DNA of 64,000 nt, taken from positions 4,836,001 through 4,900,000 of the forward strand of contig CAUJLY010000003.1 of the NCBI GenBank assembly GCA_963281155.1, in the 5' to 3' direction. Both the position numbers and the translations under genes were made by a program. Source of the stretch: Rhabditophanes sp. KR3021 (lineage: Eukaryota > Nematoda > Chromadorea > Rhabditida > Alloionematidae). The first letter of the stretch is position 1, and the number at the start of each line of letters is the position of its first letter. This document shows, piece after piece, positions 1 through 14,415 of this stretch. The notes beneath the pieces were generated by a model, which was given only the letters and a program-made list of their open reading frames with translations, was not told where the DNA came from and did not search any database.

Positions 1-70
1 CTGAATCTGCGTCATAATTAATTAATGAACAAAGTGAGAATAAATGGCTTTAGTTGAATCTCCACAAGAA

Positions 71-488
71 TTAATATCCAAAGTAAGAATAAATAGCTTT
101 CAATGAATCTCCGCCATTTTTTTGCAATAACTTCTCGGCTACTACTTTAGTCATGCTTAATTGATCAACCAAAAGCTGAACATCAATTTTATTCAACTTA
201 ACTGGTACTAATACTGGTTTTGGGGCATTTAACTTTAAGGTAGCAAAACTTTCATTCAACCCAACGTTATCTTCCTCAGCAAAAATGTCAGCAATCTGTA
301 ATTAAAGGATTAATAGTCGCATTATAAACGATAATTAGAGTGTTTTATGACAAATAGTCAAAAATATTATTGAGTATTTTAAAGAAAACATTTTAACTCA
401 CTTTTTTCAAATCTTCTGTGTCAAGTTTGTATTTGGGAATATTTGATTCCTCAGATTCGCTAACTCTCTTTTCACTTGTCTTAGCCAT
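71..488 (-). CDS. HYPK: HYPK-like protein (NatA cofactor, UBA domain)
   Basis: Two exons on the minus strand: 488-402 (29 codons, from ATG) and 295-71 (stop TAA at 73-71), joined by an intron that begins GTGAGT and ends ACAG. The product is about 103 aa. The first half is charged and contains DLKKIADIFAEED, which parallels the DLERVTDYAEE segment of animal HYPK. The last 45 residues form a UBA-like three-helix domain (IDVQLLVDQLSMTKVVAEKL...). HYPK is known to bind and modulate the NatA N-terminal acetyltransferase at the ribosome and to act as a chaperone-like factor. The length is close to the human protein (about 120 aa). The call rests on domain order and motif resemblance; another small UBA protein is the alternative. 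Confidence 0.8.
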
Positions 489-755
489 GATTGATATAGA
501 AGAAGAAAATGAAACAAACCAGGTAATATATTTAAAAATGCTTAGCTAAAATCTTTAGCAGTGATCTTGAGAAGAGAATGGAACGACGTCAATTCGAAAA
601 AGCCCTTGTTTTAAAAATATGGTTGTTGACTCATTTTTGTTTGTAGAACATTTTCCCATTCTGTTTATTATAAGAATACAAAAGTTGATTTGTTCAGCAA
701 TATAATCAATTCCCTTTTACTTAATATTATCATTTATTTATAGTGGATTCCGAAA

Positions 756-3192
756 ATGGTTACTGGACGATTACCAGCTTGTGTTATTGACTGTGGGACA
801 GGTGTTATATCTTCCTTTGATCATCTTATCTAATTTTATTTTCATTTCAGGTAAACTTAAACAAACAGCGAAACTTTATTGGAAAAAGAAAATTAGAAAG
901 ACAAAACATTTAAAGTTATCTGATCAAAATTGGTTTAATAGTCATTCCACTGATTCTGCGGACAGTGTCAGGATGTCTCAGATACATTACTTGATTTGAC
1001 TGTCCAGAATCATCCACATTAGAACACTCCTTTCGCATGCTAAATATGATAGCATATTCCAAACCAAATGCTTGACTAATGTGAGGTCATCAATGTAGAC
1101 AGCCACTAATTCTCTTTCATCCTTCCAAATAGTTCTGCACCTTTTCTCTTTGGGTCTAGTGGCATAAAACGAACCATGCACCTTTTAGTCTTTAAAAAAT
1201 GCCGTACTCTTCTTTTAACCACACCGGACACTCCTGTATAAAAGATTAGTTTCCTAAATGCAGAAAGAGATCATTTATTCGATACCAGCAGGAACGTCCA
1301 ATAACAGATAAACGGCATGCTACTTCTTTAGTGATTTGCTAGCAGTCACTTTCTTAAGTTGGCCCATTAGATGATTCCATAATTTCTTGCCACTCATTTT
1401 TGATATTTTTTAAACCTCTTTTTATACTTCTAAGGAGGATATGTATTGAATATACTCTTACACTCTTCAACAGATAGGTCATATTCTTCTTGAAGACCAA
1501 TGATTCGGAACTCCTTAGTGGATAGTCTTGAAAATTGAGGATTCAATTCATGGACATCACCTACAAGTTGATCGTTTGATAATTGCCTGCAGCTCTATTC
1601 TCTTGACGGATGGTTACAGATCTTGTTATTCTTGGTGCCGGATCACATTTGGTCTTTTTGAGAGTTTTTCCTTACAGCCGTTGTTATCTTTCATCATCAT
1701 TACGATTGTAACTGCCAACTCAAAAAATATTAATGACACTAAACAGTCACCGGGACTCTTTTTCCAAAAAAATCTTTCTTTTCATTGAGACACATTTATA
1801 TGTAAAAATATTCGCTTTAAGTTATTTTTGTTAATGAGGGGAGTGAATATAAAGGTGTTTATTGTGAGAAAACAATACAATAAATAGAAAATAAAGGTAC
1901 AAAATGTAATAACATATAATATGAATATCTGCCCATAATTTGAACTAATGTCATTTCTCCTTCTACCAGGGTATACTAAAATGGGATATGCCGGGAATTC
2001 CGAGCCTAATTTTATAATCCCTTCGGCTATTGCTGTTAAGGAAAAGAATGCGTCATCGAATGCTGCTGCCTTAAGATGGAATACAGTTGGAAAAGTTGAT
2101 GATCTTGACTTTTACACTGGAGATGATTGCTTCGCTCCAGCGGCTGCTAATTATTCTTTGAAATACCCAATCAGACATGGAATTGTTGAAGATTGGGATT
2201 TGATGGAAAGGTATTGGGAGCATTGCATCTTCAAGTACATGCGTGCAGAACCTGAGGATCATTACTTTTTGTTGACAGAACCTCCTCTAAACACTCCTGA
2301 AAACAGAGAACACACTGCGGAAATTATGTTCGAGACTTTTAATGTACCAGGCCTATATATTGCTGTACAGGCTGTACTTGCCTTAGCTGCTTCTTGGCAA
2401 ACAAAGGACCTTAGTTTACGTTCATTGACTGGGTTGGTTGTTGACAGTGGAGATGGTGTGACTCATTGCATTCCAGTCGCCGAAGGTTACGTCATCGGCA
2501 GTTGTATCAAGCACATCCCCATTGCTGGGAGAGATATTACTTATTTCATTCAAAATTTGTTGCGTGAAAGAGAACAACTCCCTCCAGAGCAAAGTTACGA
2601 AGTAGCTAAGGCTATAAAGGAAAAGCATTGCTATGTCTGCCCAGACATTTTCAAAGAATTTTCCAAATATGATAGCGAACCAGAAAAATGGATCAAGGTC
2701 TATAATGGAATAAATAATATCACTAAAAAACCATTTACTTGTGATGTTGGATATGAAAGATTTTTGGGACCAGAAATCTTTTTCCATCCAGAATTTGTTA
2801 ATTCAGACTATACGACATCTATCAGTGAAACTGTTGACAATGTCATTCAGGAATGTCCAATCGATGTAAGAAGAGGATTGTACGAAAATATTGTACTTTC
2901 GGGAGGATCAACTATGTTTAAAGATTTTGGAAGAAAAATGCAAAGAGATATCAAAAAGATTTCAGACAACAGATTAGCTGTAAGTGAGCAATTATCTGGA
3001 GGAAATTTAAAACCCAATCCAATTGATGTTCAAGTATTTTCTCACAGAATGCAGAGATATGCAGTATGGTTTGGTGGATCTATGTTAGCCTCAACTGCAG
3101 AATTTTACTCTGTAGCTCACACAAAAGAGGAATATTTGGAAAAAGGAGCTTCAATCTGCCGTTTTAATCCTGTCTTTGGAAGTATCAGTTAG
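756..3192 (+). CDS. Arp3: Actin-related protein 3 (Arp2/3 complex subunit)
   Basis: Two exons: 756-801 (starts [16 protein letters not shown]) and 1970-3192, phase 1 junction, 422 aa. The sequence follows human Arp3 almost without gaps: [96 protein letters not shown] and the C-terminal CRFNPVFGS. With Arp2 and ARPC1-5 it nucleates branched actin filaments in the cytoplasm. A 3' splice-like TTATAG at 738-743 sits 12 nt before the ATG, so the mRNA is probably trans-spliced or has a 5' UTR intron. The 1168-nt intron is far longer than others here and carries a decayed reverse-transcriptase fragment on the opposite strand. Dynactin p25 follows 183 nt downstream on the same strand. Confidence 0.97.
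987..1181 (-). mobile_element. Relic of a Ty1/copia-like reverse transcriptase
   Basis: An open minus-strand segment inside the first intron of Arp3 reads ...[16 protein letters not shown]..., which fits the Y-x-D-D catalytic box and its hydrophobic flank in Ty1/copia-type polymerases. The frame is short (64 codons) and is bounded by stops, so this is a dead fragment. More minus-strand coding-like but broken sequence continues to about 1690 and could be the rest of the element; I do not recognise it. The call rests on one motif. The fragment is antisense to Arp3. Confidence 0.4.
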
Positions 3193-3375
3193 ATATTGAC
3201 AATTTGCTCTTAATTTATTAATACACACCACCATTTAAACTATTATAATTCACGCTCTATTAACTATAATTTGAAGCACAATACCGTTATTTAATTATCT
3301 GTTTTTCTGAAAAGTTTTTCCTTTCTTATATCTTACATAAATCAAATAACTAATTATAATTTATATGTTTCAAGA

Positions 3376-4111
3376 ATGACGGAATTAGCTCGAATATATT
3401 ATGATAGGGATACTTATTTTGAAACCTCAACTGGAAATAAAATCGCCAAGGATTGTGGTTTAAATGGCAGTGTCAATTTAGTACTAAATGGAAAGGTAAG
3501 TAATAGATTTTAACTTTGCAAATTACTAACACAATTATTTGTAGTGTATTGTAATGGATAAATGCATTTTAAGAGGAGACTTAAATATGATTCGTATGGG
3601 AAAATATTGTATTGTCAAGCAAAACTGCGTAATTCGTCCAAGCTATAAGTTATATCCCAACAAAGGATTGATGTTTTTTACAATTGGCATAGGAGAAAAT
3701 GTTATTATTGAAGAAGTATGTTATAATCAGTGATAATACATCATTTCTTTTAGAATTGTGTAATCATGGCTGTATATGTTGGGGCGTTTACACACATTGG
3801 AGCTAATGCAATCATTGGTCGAGGAGCTCATATTAAAGAGTGTTGCCAAGTATTGCCCAACACAATAATTCCACCGAATACGTCTTTCCCGTCGTTTAGT
3901 ATTATTGGAGGTATGGACACACAACTTAGTAATTAAAAATAGGACAAATATAAAATAATGTATTTATTTATAAGCTAACATTCTCTTCATAATTATAGGA
4001 AATCCAGGCCGAGTCGTAGGAGAACTGCCTATGAATTTCCAAGCCATGATGACTGAAATGACTTTAGAATTTTACGAAAAATTCACTCCCAAGGGAACGG
4101 GACAACTATAA
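3376..4111 (+). CDS. DCTN5: Dynactin subunit 5 (p25)
   Basis: Four exons: 3376-3495, 3545-3715, 3754-3910, 3999-4111; phases close exactly to 186 aa (human DCTN5 is 182 aa). The product begins MTELARIYYDRDTYFETSTG and contains NKIAKDCGLNGS, VNLVLNGK, DKCILRGDL, NCVIRPSYK and IGENVIIEE, followed by hexapeptide turns (IGANAIIGRGAHIKECC, LPNTIIPPNTSFPSFS), all collinear with DCTN5. It is a left-handed beta-helix protein of the pointed-end complex of dynactin, which helps dynein bind cargo. The ATG lies 1 nt after a TTTCAAG splice-acceptor-like sequence, consistent with a trans-spliced or operonic transcript downstream of Arp3. Confidence 0.95.
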
Positions 4112-4447
4112 TTTAAAAATAAATTTATTTTTAGCTAACTATTGTTTCTAATACAACCACGATCTTGTAGATTTTAAATTTGAATTATTTTTTTTAGAAT
4201 AAATCAACTTTATATGTAATTCATTTTGACTAACAATTAATTATTATAAAAAACGATGTATGTTATTTAACCCATACATTCCGAGCAGGTAGTATTTACT
4301 TACTCAGAGTTTGTGTTTAAATTTGCGTTTAATATGTACATAACTTTATTCAAAAAGTGTATCCAAATTTAGATGTATCTATTCAAAGTTTGCATCCAAA
4401 TTAATGGATTTAGCCAACCCAATTTGTCTTCTTTTTATACATTAGCC

Positions 4448-5599
4448 ATGACTGCAGCAATCCGTCCGCTTTTAATAGACGCCAACCCCCGAACTTTCAA
4501 ATGTGTCTCCGTCGGAAACCACACCTCTGAATCCGTTACCTTCGACAATATTCACCTGATTTCATACGGGGTCTTCAGCAATGTCTACTATGCCAACGTC
4601 ATCTCCCCCTTCAAAAAACAAGTAGCCATCAAGAACACCTGGATCTCGAAAAGTCAAGCCAAATCCGAAATTGACTCCATCAAAGAAGTCCAAATACTCT
4701 CCATCCTTCGCAAGGCCAACCACAAAAATATCGTTGCTCTTCACTATCTTTACCGGACTACTCCTCAGCATGGTGAGAGAAAGTGCGTTTCTTTAGTATT
4801 TGAGTATATGCCAAACTCACTTTACGAAGTTATTAAGAAGTCAAAGAATGGTTTGGATCTCTTTGATATCAAAATGTATGCATGGCAACTGTTTAGAGCC
4901 CAAGCTCATTTAGAACTTTTGTCAATTGCGCACAGAGATGTCAAACCGCAGAATATATTGGTTGATTCTGTTTCGGGGATACTCAAGTTAGGCGACTTTG
5001 GATCGGCTAAGTTTATGGAAGAGAAGGCTAAGAGTGAATCTTATAACATCACGAGATATTATAGACCTCCTGAATTGTTGATGGGTTGTAAGACTTACAA
5101 GTCAAAGGTTGATGTTTGGAGCTGCGGATGTGTTTTAGGAGAGTTGATGAAAGGATCTATTTTGTTGAGAGGACGTTCTACTATCAATCAACTGCAACTT
5201 ATCTTTGAATGTATTGGCCAACCAGTGGAATCTGATATCCAAGCTATGTCGGTTTCTAAAAACCTCGCCACCCATGAAGACTATCTTCAAAATGTTAAGA
5301 GAGGTCAGGAAAAGAAGGAATTAAAAATGAGTCCTTTTAAGGATATTCTTGGAAATGGTGCTGATCAGGAACTGACTGAACTTTTATCCCAGATCTTGCT
5401 TTTTAACCCTTTGGACAGATTATGTGGACCGGATCTTTTGAAAAACAAGGTCTTTGATTGTCTCTTCACTGAAGACGTGATCAGAAACGGAAAACCATTC
5501 AAGACTCTCAAAAAATCAGACTACGTGGATGCTACGGGTGGAGACATGAGGTGCTTCAAAAATGCTTCAGACTCAATTACTGTTTCTCTCAAAAATTGA
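4448..5599 (+). CDS. Intronless GSK3-like serine/threonine kinase
   Basis: One uninterrupted exon of 383 aa from the ATG at 4448; the same frame is open back to an ATG at 4373, but the kinase domain alignment favours the later start. It belongs to the glycogen synthase kinase 3 family: VAIK lysine, KEVQILSIL in helix C, HRDVKPQN catalytic loop, DFGSAK, and an activation loop with the GSK3-type tyrosine (SYNITRYYRPPE). The primed-substrate pocket is conserved apart from the first arginine, which is lysine. The glycine-rich loop is unusual: it reads ISYGVFSNVYYA, with serine in place of the first and third glycines. The APE motif is PPE. Every comparable gene here has introns, so this is probably a retrocopy; nematodes have germline-expressed GSK3-like paralogues. 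Codons in the first 300 nt are richer in C than in neighbours. Confidence 0.88.
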   Translation: MTAAIRPLLIDANPRTFKCVSVGNHTSESVTFDNIHLISYGVFSNVYYANVISPFKKQVAIKNTWISKSQAKSEIDSIKEVQILSILRKANHKNIVALHYLYRTTPQHGERKCVSLVFEYMPNSLYEVIKKSKNGLDLFDIKMYAWQLFRAQAHLELLSIAHRDVKPQNILVDSVSGILKLGDFGSAKFMEEKAKSESYNITRYYRPPELLMGCKTYKSKVDVWSCGCVLGELMKGSILLRGRSTINQLQLIFECIGQPVESDIQAMSVSKNLATHEDYLQNVKRGQEKKELKMSPFKDILGNGADQELTELLSQILLFNPLDRLCGPDLLKNKVFDCLFTEDVIRNGKPFKTLKKSDYVDATGGDMRCFKNASDSITVSLKN

Positions 5600-6169
5600 A
5601 TAACCGTCGCATCATTTAAAATCTTCATTCGAATGTTCCATTTGCCCTAAAATTCAGTAGAAGAACAATAAACTTATCAATTTATGTTTACGTGAATTAT
5701 CTTTTAAATAACTTATTTCAGCTGATAACCCGTTCGAACTGTCATTCAATTAATTTGCTAATATTTTTGATATTTACTTCATTACAATCATTTTATGATT
5801 TTAGATTGCTCTTCTTTGGTTCCAATTATTTATTTTGCCTTCATAAATCATTGTTATTTTTATAGATTATATGTTTTATGGTTGTAACTTTGATACCTTG
5901 TCCAAAGAAAATGTTTTTATATTACCTTGTCTGTTCATAATATATTTTTGTGATTGTTTTTACGTCTGCATATGAATAATTAATGTGAAAAAGCCGATTA
6001 TTTAGAGTTTTCCGAAAAGGTGGTTTGAACAATTGTGTTTGGATTATTACATTTTGAATTAAATAAACTTTAATTCAGATTTGTTTAAGCACATTATCGA
6101 TATTATGTATTTTAGACACAAATTTTCAAAGACAATTTTATTTAAACGCATTATTAAAGCATGAATAAT
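5600..6169. other. Intergenic region, convergent 3' ends
   Basis: AT-rich DNA between the 3' ends of the GSK3-like gene and the cathepsin L gene. AATAAA-type signals occur for both orientations (for example near 5668 on plus). No coding, repeat or RNA feature recognised. Confidence 0.5.
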
Positions 6170-9165
<2,996 letters not shown>

Positions 9166-9210
9166 GTTTAAAATGAACAGGAAATGTGAAATGGCTAGGA
9201 CAAGTCTCTT

Positions 9211-9217
9211 ATTTATA
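9211..9217 (-). promoter_or_regulatory. TATA box of the cathepsin L gene
   Basis: GTATAAATAAG on the minus strand, about 46-52 nt upstream of the cathepsin L ATG at 9165, a plausible core-promoter distance for a short 5' UTR. Confidence 0.55.
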
Positions 9218-10646
9218 CGACTTGATCGACAAAACTGATTTTCTATTTCCGCCTATTTTTACGTTAAATCTAAGGAGTGGCCTGTTATTAAAACCAAAAT
9301 GACCTATTCCCTAGAAAAAAGGAAACACGTCGACAAACACGATAACTTATCTTCTTCACAACAAGGCAGATGCTCGTGATTTGAGCGCTTTTTTAACAAC
9401 ATCTGGATAAAAGTGATGCTTCTCCAGTCATAAACCCATACAAAATGGTAATAATGTGTTAACATCAGAAGATACATTAAAAGCTATTCATTAGAGCAAT
9501 TCATTAAAATCATCGCTTTACTTAACATCCAGACAGTTAGGATGATTTTTTGGATTTTGATCTTGGCTATCTTATTACATGATAACTCATCTAAATTGAC
9601 AAAACAACGGCTGTCATATTAAGAATAATAGAAAGCAATCAACCCCAAAGAAGATACATCAACATATTACACTTATTTTTAATAAAAAAGTAAGAATATA
9701 TGGTGCCATTTGTGTTCTTTGATTTTTCTTTTCAAATACATTTTGATAAGGTCAAGTTAGATGGACATTCTGATTTACTGATAAATAAATTGCTATTTTT
9801 ACTCTTTTGAAAGCAGGGGTTTATTTTAGCAAAGGAACCATTATTTCGACAATGACTTTGCCAACTGTTCTATTCAATCATCATACCTAATGGATGTCAT
9901 GTGTTTTTCGTAGTCAAGTCAACTCTTAGTTAAGTGCCGATTTTATGTCAGACAAAGAAACAGTATATCCGCTTTTAAACATTCAAATATTACAAGCACG
10001 CAACGCTTTTAATTTACGTACTTAAATTGTGAAATGGTTTAAAGCATTAATTAGTTGCAAAAGGCAATCTTTTGGATATACATGCTGTGTGAAGAGGATC
10101 TTAAGCTAATTCAATGTCATAGTAATGATGCAATAGATAATTGACATGAACTATCTATCGGTTCATACAATACTCTTTACCCTGCTTTAAAACATGATTA
10201 AAAGCATTCAGACAATTGCCTTATAGCAGAAATAGATTTTGAACTATCTATCATTTATTTAGAAGCAAATAAAATTTATTATCAACAAATATAATATAAT
10301 CAAAATAGTTTTATCTAAATAATCTTATCTCGGGAAGTTATTTTTGAAAAATAATTTGATTATTGTTCAGACAAATATTTTCGAAAAGAAGTTATTTTTT
10401 AGGCTAAATCTTCAAATAACATAAAACTATAGAATCTTCAATTCATAAAACAAAGAATGTATTGAATTTTATTTATTAATTGGTTAAAAGTTATTTAGTA
10501 ATCAACAGGTTAGAGTCTCGATATATTATGCGACACAAGCCAAATAATTGCATGACAGATGATATCCTAATATCGACTTTTGAATGCTTTCGATGTAGAC
10601 TTTCTTTACTTGTCACATCAAATCATTCCATCTAACAGTTATTGTT
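9218..10646. other. Intergenic region between divergent genes
   Basis: About 1.4 kb of AT-rich DNA between the cathepsin L promoter (-) and the orphan membrane-protein gene (+). It presumably holds both promoters. No coding or repeat structure recognised. Confidence 0.4.
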
Positions 10647-11366
10647 ATGGATTTAACTAACAAATCAGCTATTCACCCTCTTTTTTCAAGTCTAGATTCA
10701 AAAGGACAAGAATTACTTAAAGTTGTTGTTCAATCAAAGAAATCTGAAAGGAAAAGTCAGGCATTCTTTGTAATCTCCTGCATTATCTCAAGTTCAATGT
10801 TTGTTACTTCTTTCTACTCTTTGATATATCTGACAGCTCCTTCAGGAATATTTTTAAATGGCGAATTAAATGTAACTGATTTATTTAGAGTAATTGCCTA
10901 TTTCCCAACCCTTACTATTTTTATACTTGGATATATTCATTATCAAAATTCGAAAGAACTTACAAGACATGCAATTATTAGATGGGAATCAAATAACAAA
11001 ACTGGTGATGTTCAAGATGACATGTTTAAGCTAAATGATACAGCTATCAATGTCCAAGAACAAACTCTCTCTGTAGTTCAAAGAACGGAAAAAATGAGCA
11101 AGTGTTTGTTTGTTGGATTCGAAAGTTTGAGAACTTTGTGTTCTCTTCTAGCAATAGTTCCTTATCCGTTTTTTGCTGACTTCAACCCACACCATGAAGA
11201 TTCGGTATTTATTCGTAGTTGCATTTCAGCTGGATTCGCATTGATGGCCATAACAACATCAGCTTCAATTGGCTTCTGTATATACTTTTATCATTGCAAA
11301 GAAAAGACTGCCGAGTTAATGGAGAATGCACGAAAAACAAATGAAGAAATAAGTTTACTTGATTGA
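10647..11366 (+). CDS. Orphan four-pass membrane protein
   Basis: Single-exon frame of 239 aa from an ATG; family not recognised. Four hydrophobic segments are visible: about residues 40-64 (AFFVISCIISSSMFVTSFYS), 82-99 (VIAYFPTLTIFILGYIHY), 152-175 (LFVGFESLRTLCSLLAIVPY) and 190-215 (SCISAGFALMAITTSASIGF). The central loop (100-150) is hydrophilic with several Asp and Gln residues, and the tail is charged. Composition and codon use look like real coding sequence, and AATAAA lies about 75 nt after the stop. No signal peptide is obvious. A smaller orphan with two similar segments follows 240 nt downstream. Confidence 0.6.
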   Translation: MDLTNKSAIHPLFSSLDSKGQELLKVVVQSKKSERKSQAFFVISCIISSSMFVTSFYSLIYLTAPSGIFLNGELNVTDLFRVIAYFPTLTIFILGYIHYQNSKELTRHAIIRWESNNKTGDVQDDMFKLNDTAINVQEQTLSVVQRTEKMSKCLFVGFESLRTLCSLLAIVPYPFFADFNPHHEDSVFIRSCISAGFALMAITTSASIGFCIYFYHCKEKTAELMENARKTNEEISLLD

Positions 11367-11606
11367 TTTATTATACTTTTGAATTCATCTCAGTTATTAT
11401 TTCTTTTAATCGTCTTGTTTTTGAACCTTTTATTTTAAAATAAATTGTTAATCACATATGTAAATACTTCTTTCTATATACATATTTATAATTTTGTGCC
11501 TCAAAAATGATTGGCATAATATTATGTATAGCAAATCAATATCATAAATCACATTTATACGACGATATTTTCAAACTAAACGGATATTTTACAATTCTTA
11601 GAAATA

Positions 11607-11924
11607 ATGGATCAACAAATTACGGCTATTACTGCAAGCCAAACAGAAAGGTTGAGACTTAATCAAAATCCAATTTACAAACCATCAACTTGGGCAATAG
11701 TATTGAGAGTTTTTGATATTCCATTGATATTAACACTTCTTTTAAACTGTGTTTTAATCTTTTTCCAATATCTTGCTGGTCCAGACGATTTTCTAAGCCA
11801 CAAAGAAATAAAAATAGCACTGTATTCAATAACCACAATTGGTATATGTATTGTTTTACTTATAATTTATTGGAGCTTTGCAGAGGAAAACAAAAAAGCT
11901 CAATTGACTCATAAAGAAGTATGA
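11607..11924 (+). CDS. Orphan two-pass membrane protein
   Basis: Single-exon frame of 105 aa. Two hydrophobic helices, about residues 35-55 (VFDIPLILTLLLNCVLIFF) and 71-92 (IALYSITTIGICIVLLIIYW), are separated by a short loop and followed by a charged tail. The layout resembles the first half of the upstream 239-aa protein (helix, loop with Gly/Asp, helix, then a basic/Gln-rich stretch), so the two may be old tandem relatives. Function unknown; a chance open frame is possible but the composition argues against it. Confidence 0.45.
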   Translation: MDQQITAITASQTERLRLNQNPIYKPSTWAIVLRVFDIPLILTLLLNCVLIFFQYLAGPDDFLSHKEIKIALYSITTIGICIVLLIIYWSFAEENKKAQLTHKEV

Positions 11925-13085
11925 ATTAATTTTTGCAACATCAACAAATACCATTTCCATTTTTTGTTGATTCAACATTTAAAACCAACTTTAATTGAAC
12001 TTACCTATCTCTTTTATAATTGTAAAACTTTGACAACCGCTTAATTTCTTCCTTATGTAACAAGTTTCAGCCTTTCTAAAATAAAAGTTGTTCCTATATC
12101 AAACTTTTCAATCAAATAACATTAAAAATGTATCAATCATTTAATATTACTTTTATTAAACAAATGATACAAAGTTTAGATTAAATAAATATATTATATT
12201 TTTTTGAAAACAATACCGTTTAAACATTTCAAATGTAAATAATTTTGCTTTCATTCACAATACCACTTGTTTACAATTATTGACATAAACAACAATATTA
12301 TTTGTTTTTTTAATGTCTCCTATTTTTCGAAATGCCCTTCGGACTATGAAATTATTTAAAAATAGTATGAAAGAAAATGTAAAATTGTCTTCTTTTACAA
12401 CATAAAGATGCGTTTAAGAACTTTGAATTCAAAACTTAATTATAACTATTTATTTAGATTGGACTTTGCCATTTAGCTTGATAGTTTGCATAAAGTTTAT
12501 ACGGAAGATTAAAAAATTGAACAGCCTTCTTTATGAGTGCGAATCGCCAAAATATGTACTTCATCTGAATCACAGAGGATAGATTTATACTTTAAAGAAT
12601 TATTTGTATTGCTTTCTCTGTAATTAATTCATCATCTTTCTATCTACGTCAATCTTCCCCTGATGAATTATTTATGTAATTTGAAGTGTAATGTTTCCCC
12701 TTTCGTAAGTCAGAATTGACATCCTCAGACTGTACTTGGATGCCATTTTTTGAAAAAAGATCAAATTGTAACTAACTACTTAATTATGTACCTAATTAGT
12801 TTATATTTTAAGATTTGTATTTGTAGTGCATTGTTTATGACAGCTAATAATAACTTCGCAAAACTAATAATAAGACAATTATAAATATTTTTATGATTAT
12901 TATGACCAATTATTGTTATGATTTACATTTTGATCAAAAGGGAGTTGTACTGAACTTCATTATCAAACATATGTTTTGGTTTCGGAGTTGTTTTTATGTC
13001 TAGTTAATGTGTATAAATAAAAAAAGTTCTAATGCTATGGTAGCTATATTTGCCAATAGAACATTTTTTAGAGACACTCAAATCC

Positions 13086-13226
13086 CACACTCACTGACTT
13101 TATTCACGTGCATGGCATGTGAATGTGGACAATTTGATACAAAATAATTTTCAGATATAGCCTACACAGTGAGTGCCATTTGTATGCAAACAATTGTGCA
13201 CGTGAATAAAAGACAACTGAGTTGTG
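13086..13226. repeat. Imperfect inverted repeat around E-box motifs
   Basis: The left arm (about 13086-13112) contains TTTATTCACGTGCA and the right arm (13197-13226) its complement TGCACGTGAATAAA, with weaker pairing continuing outward (CACACTCACTG versus CAACTGAGTTGTG). The loop is about 84 nt. Each inner arm carries a CACGTG E-box. It could be a small MITE-like relic, a hairpin RNA or a paired bHLH-factor site. Confidence 0.5.
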
Positions 13227-13472
13227 TTCTTTTACAACAAATATATTAGGGATTATAGAACATTTTTGGCTGTCAAAATAATTTTCTTTTTTTAGGAACC
13301 TTTCTTAACTAGATATTACAAAAAGCGTTTAAATATATAATCCCTTTCGCTCATTAAATAGACACACCACTATTCTTAACTTCTTGTCTGTAAGGTTAGC
13401 GACGAGCTTTAATTTTAATTGTTTAAAGGTTATCTATAAATTATGTGGCCATGAAAATTGATAAAAAGAAAT

Positions 13473-13585
13473 TGTCGTTTTACCTATTATTTAATTGAAC
13501 TGTCATTTTTACCTGTTATTTAATTGAATTGTCATTTTTACCCATTATTTAGCTGAATTGTCACTTTTCATTGTCATTCTACCCT
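13473..13585. repeat. 29-bp tandem repeat, about 3.5 copies
   Basis: Units begin TGTCATTTTTACC (13473, 13501, 13530, 13559) and continue ..TATTTAATTGAA.., with a period of 28-29 bp and a few substitutions. It is a minisatellite in intergenic DNA. Confidence 0.75.
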
Positions 13586-14415
13586 AAAACCTCTGTAAAT
13601 ACACATGAATCAAAAACCTTTATTTATTCTGTTCAAAAATATTTATCTAATTTGAATTCAAAATATGCTCTATTTGGCTTGACCCATACCAACCATACTA
13701 TATACATTCAAAATATTTAAGAATCACAAATCATTTGTTAATTTTGATAATAAAATTGTAGGAAATTAAGTCTGTGCATTAATTTTTGCATTGGTATTTT
13801 TTAACCTGGGTAAACGTGATCACGCTTCTTTCATTAATAGGTAGTTGAGAACGATAATTACCCCTCTTTTATATTTAACAATCATTTATTATTGGCACTT
13901 ATTTCATCTTTGAAAGTTGTAGTCTGATTCTTTTTTCTCTTTTTCTTATACTACATATTATCATATGCCTAAATAATTTGTCATATGTCCCAAATTTATT
14001 TGCACTAACCAGAAACACAATGATCATTGAACTTAATGTCGCAGACTAAAAAATACTTAATAATGAGGCAAATGTACCATTTTATTACCATTACGTTGTT
14101 TGAAATATTTATATCAGAGGTTATTACAATGGTAATGTACGCAGTTGATGTCTCTTTGTTATGAAGGCATGTGTATTATGGGGTTCATCTTTGATCAGAC
14201 AAACAAAAAGTACTATGACCAAATAGTGTTATAGCGGTTAAGATACTTTTGATACTTTTAATATCCTATTAGTTTTATCTTTAAAATGCACGCAATCTAA
14301 AGTATTTCACACCGTATTTGTTGTTTCACATATGTTATTTAATATTCACATTTGATCAAGCGTCAATATAAGGTTAAATAATGGAGAAGCACTTTTTTAA
14401 CGCTGTTCACGATGC

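Larger units (their letters stand above)
11925..14415. other. AT-rich intergenic region
   Basis: About 2.5 kb without recognisable coding sequence. It contains the inverted repeat at 13086-13226 and the 29-bp tandem repeat at 13473-13585, listed separately. Confidence 0.5.

Noticed and set aside
1200..1700. Further minus-strand coding-like text in Arp3 intron 1, possibly gag or transposase
   Set aside because: Repeated stops and no motif I can name; mentioned only as a possible extension of the retroelement relic.
5722..5745. Possible tRNA B-box-like sequence (CGTTCGAACTG)
   Set aside because: No acceptor stem, A box or cloverleaf could be built around it.
13473..13585. CRISPR-like array
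   Set aside because: Units are directly adjacent without spacers; it is a plain tandem repeat in a eukaryotic genome.
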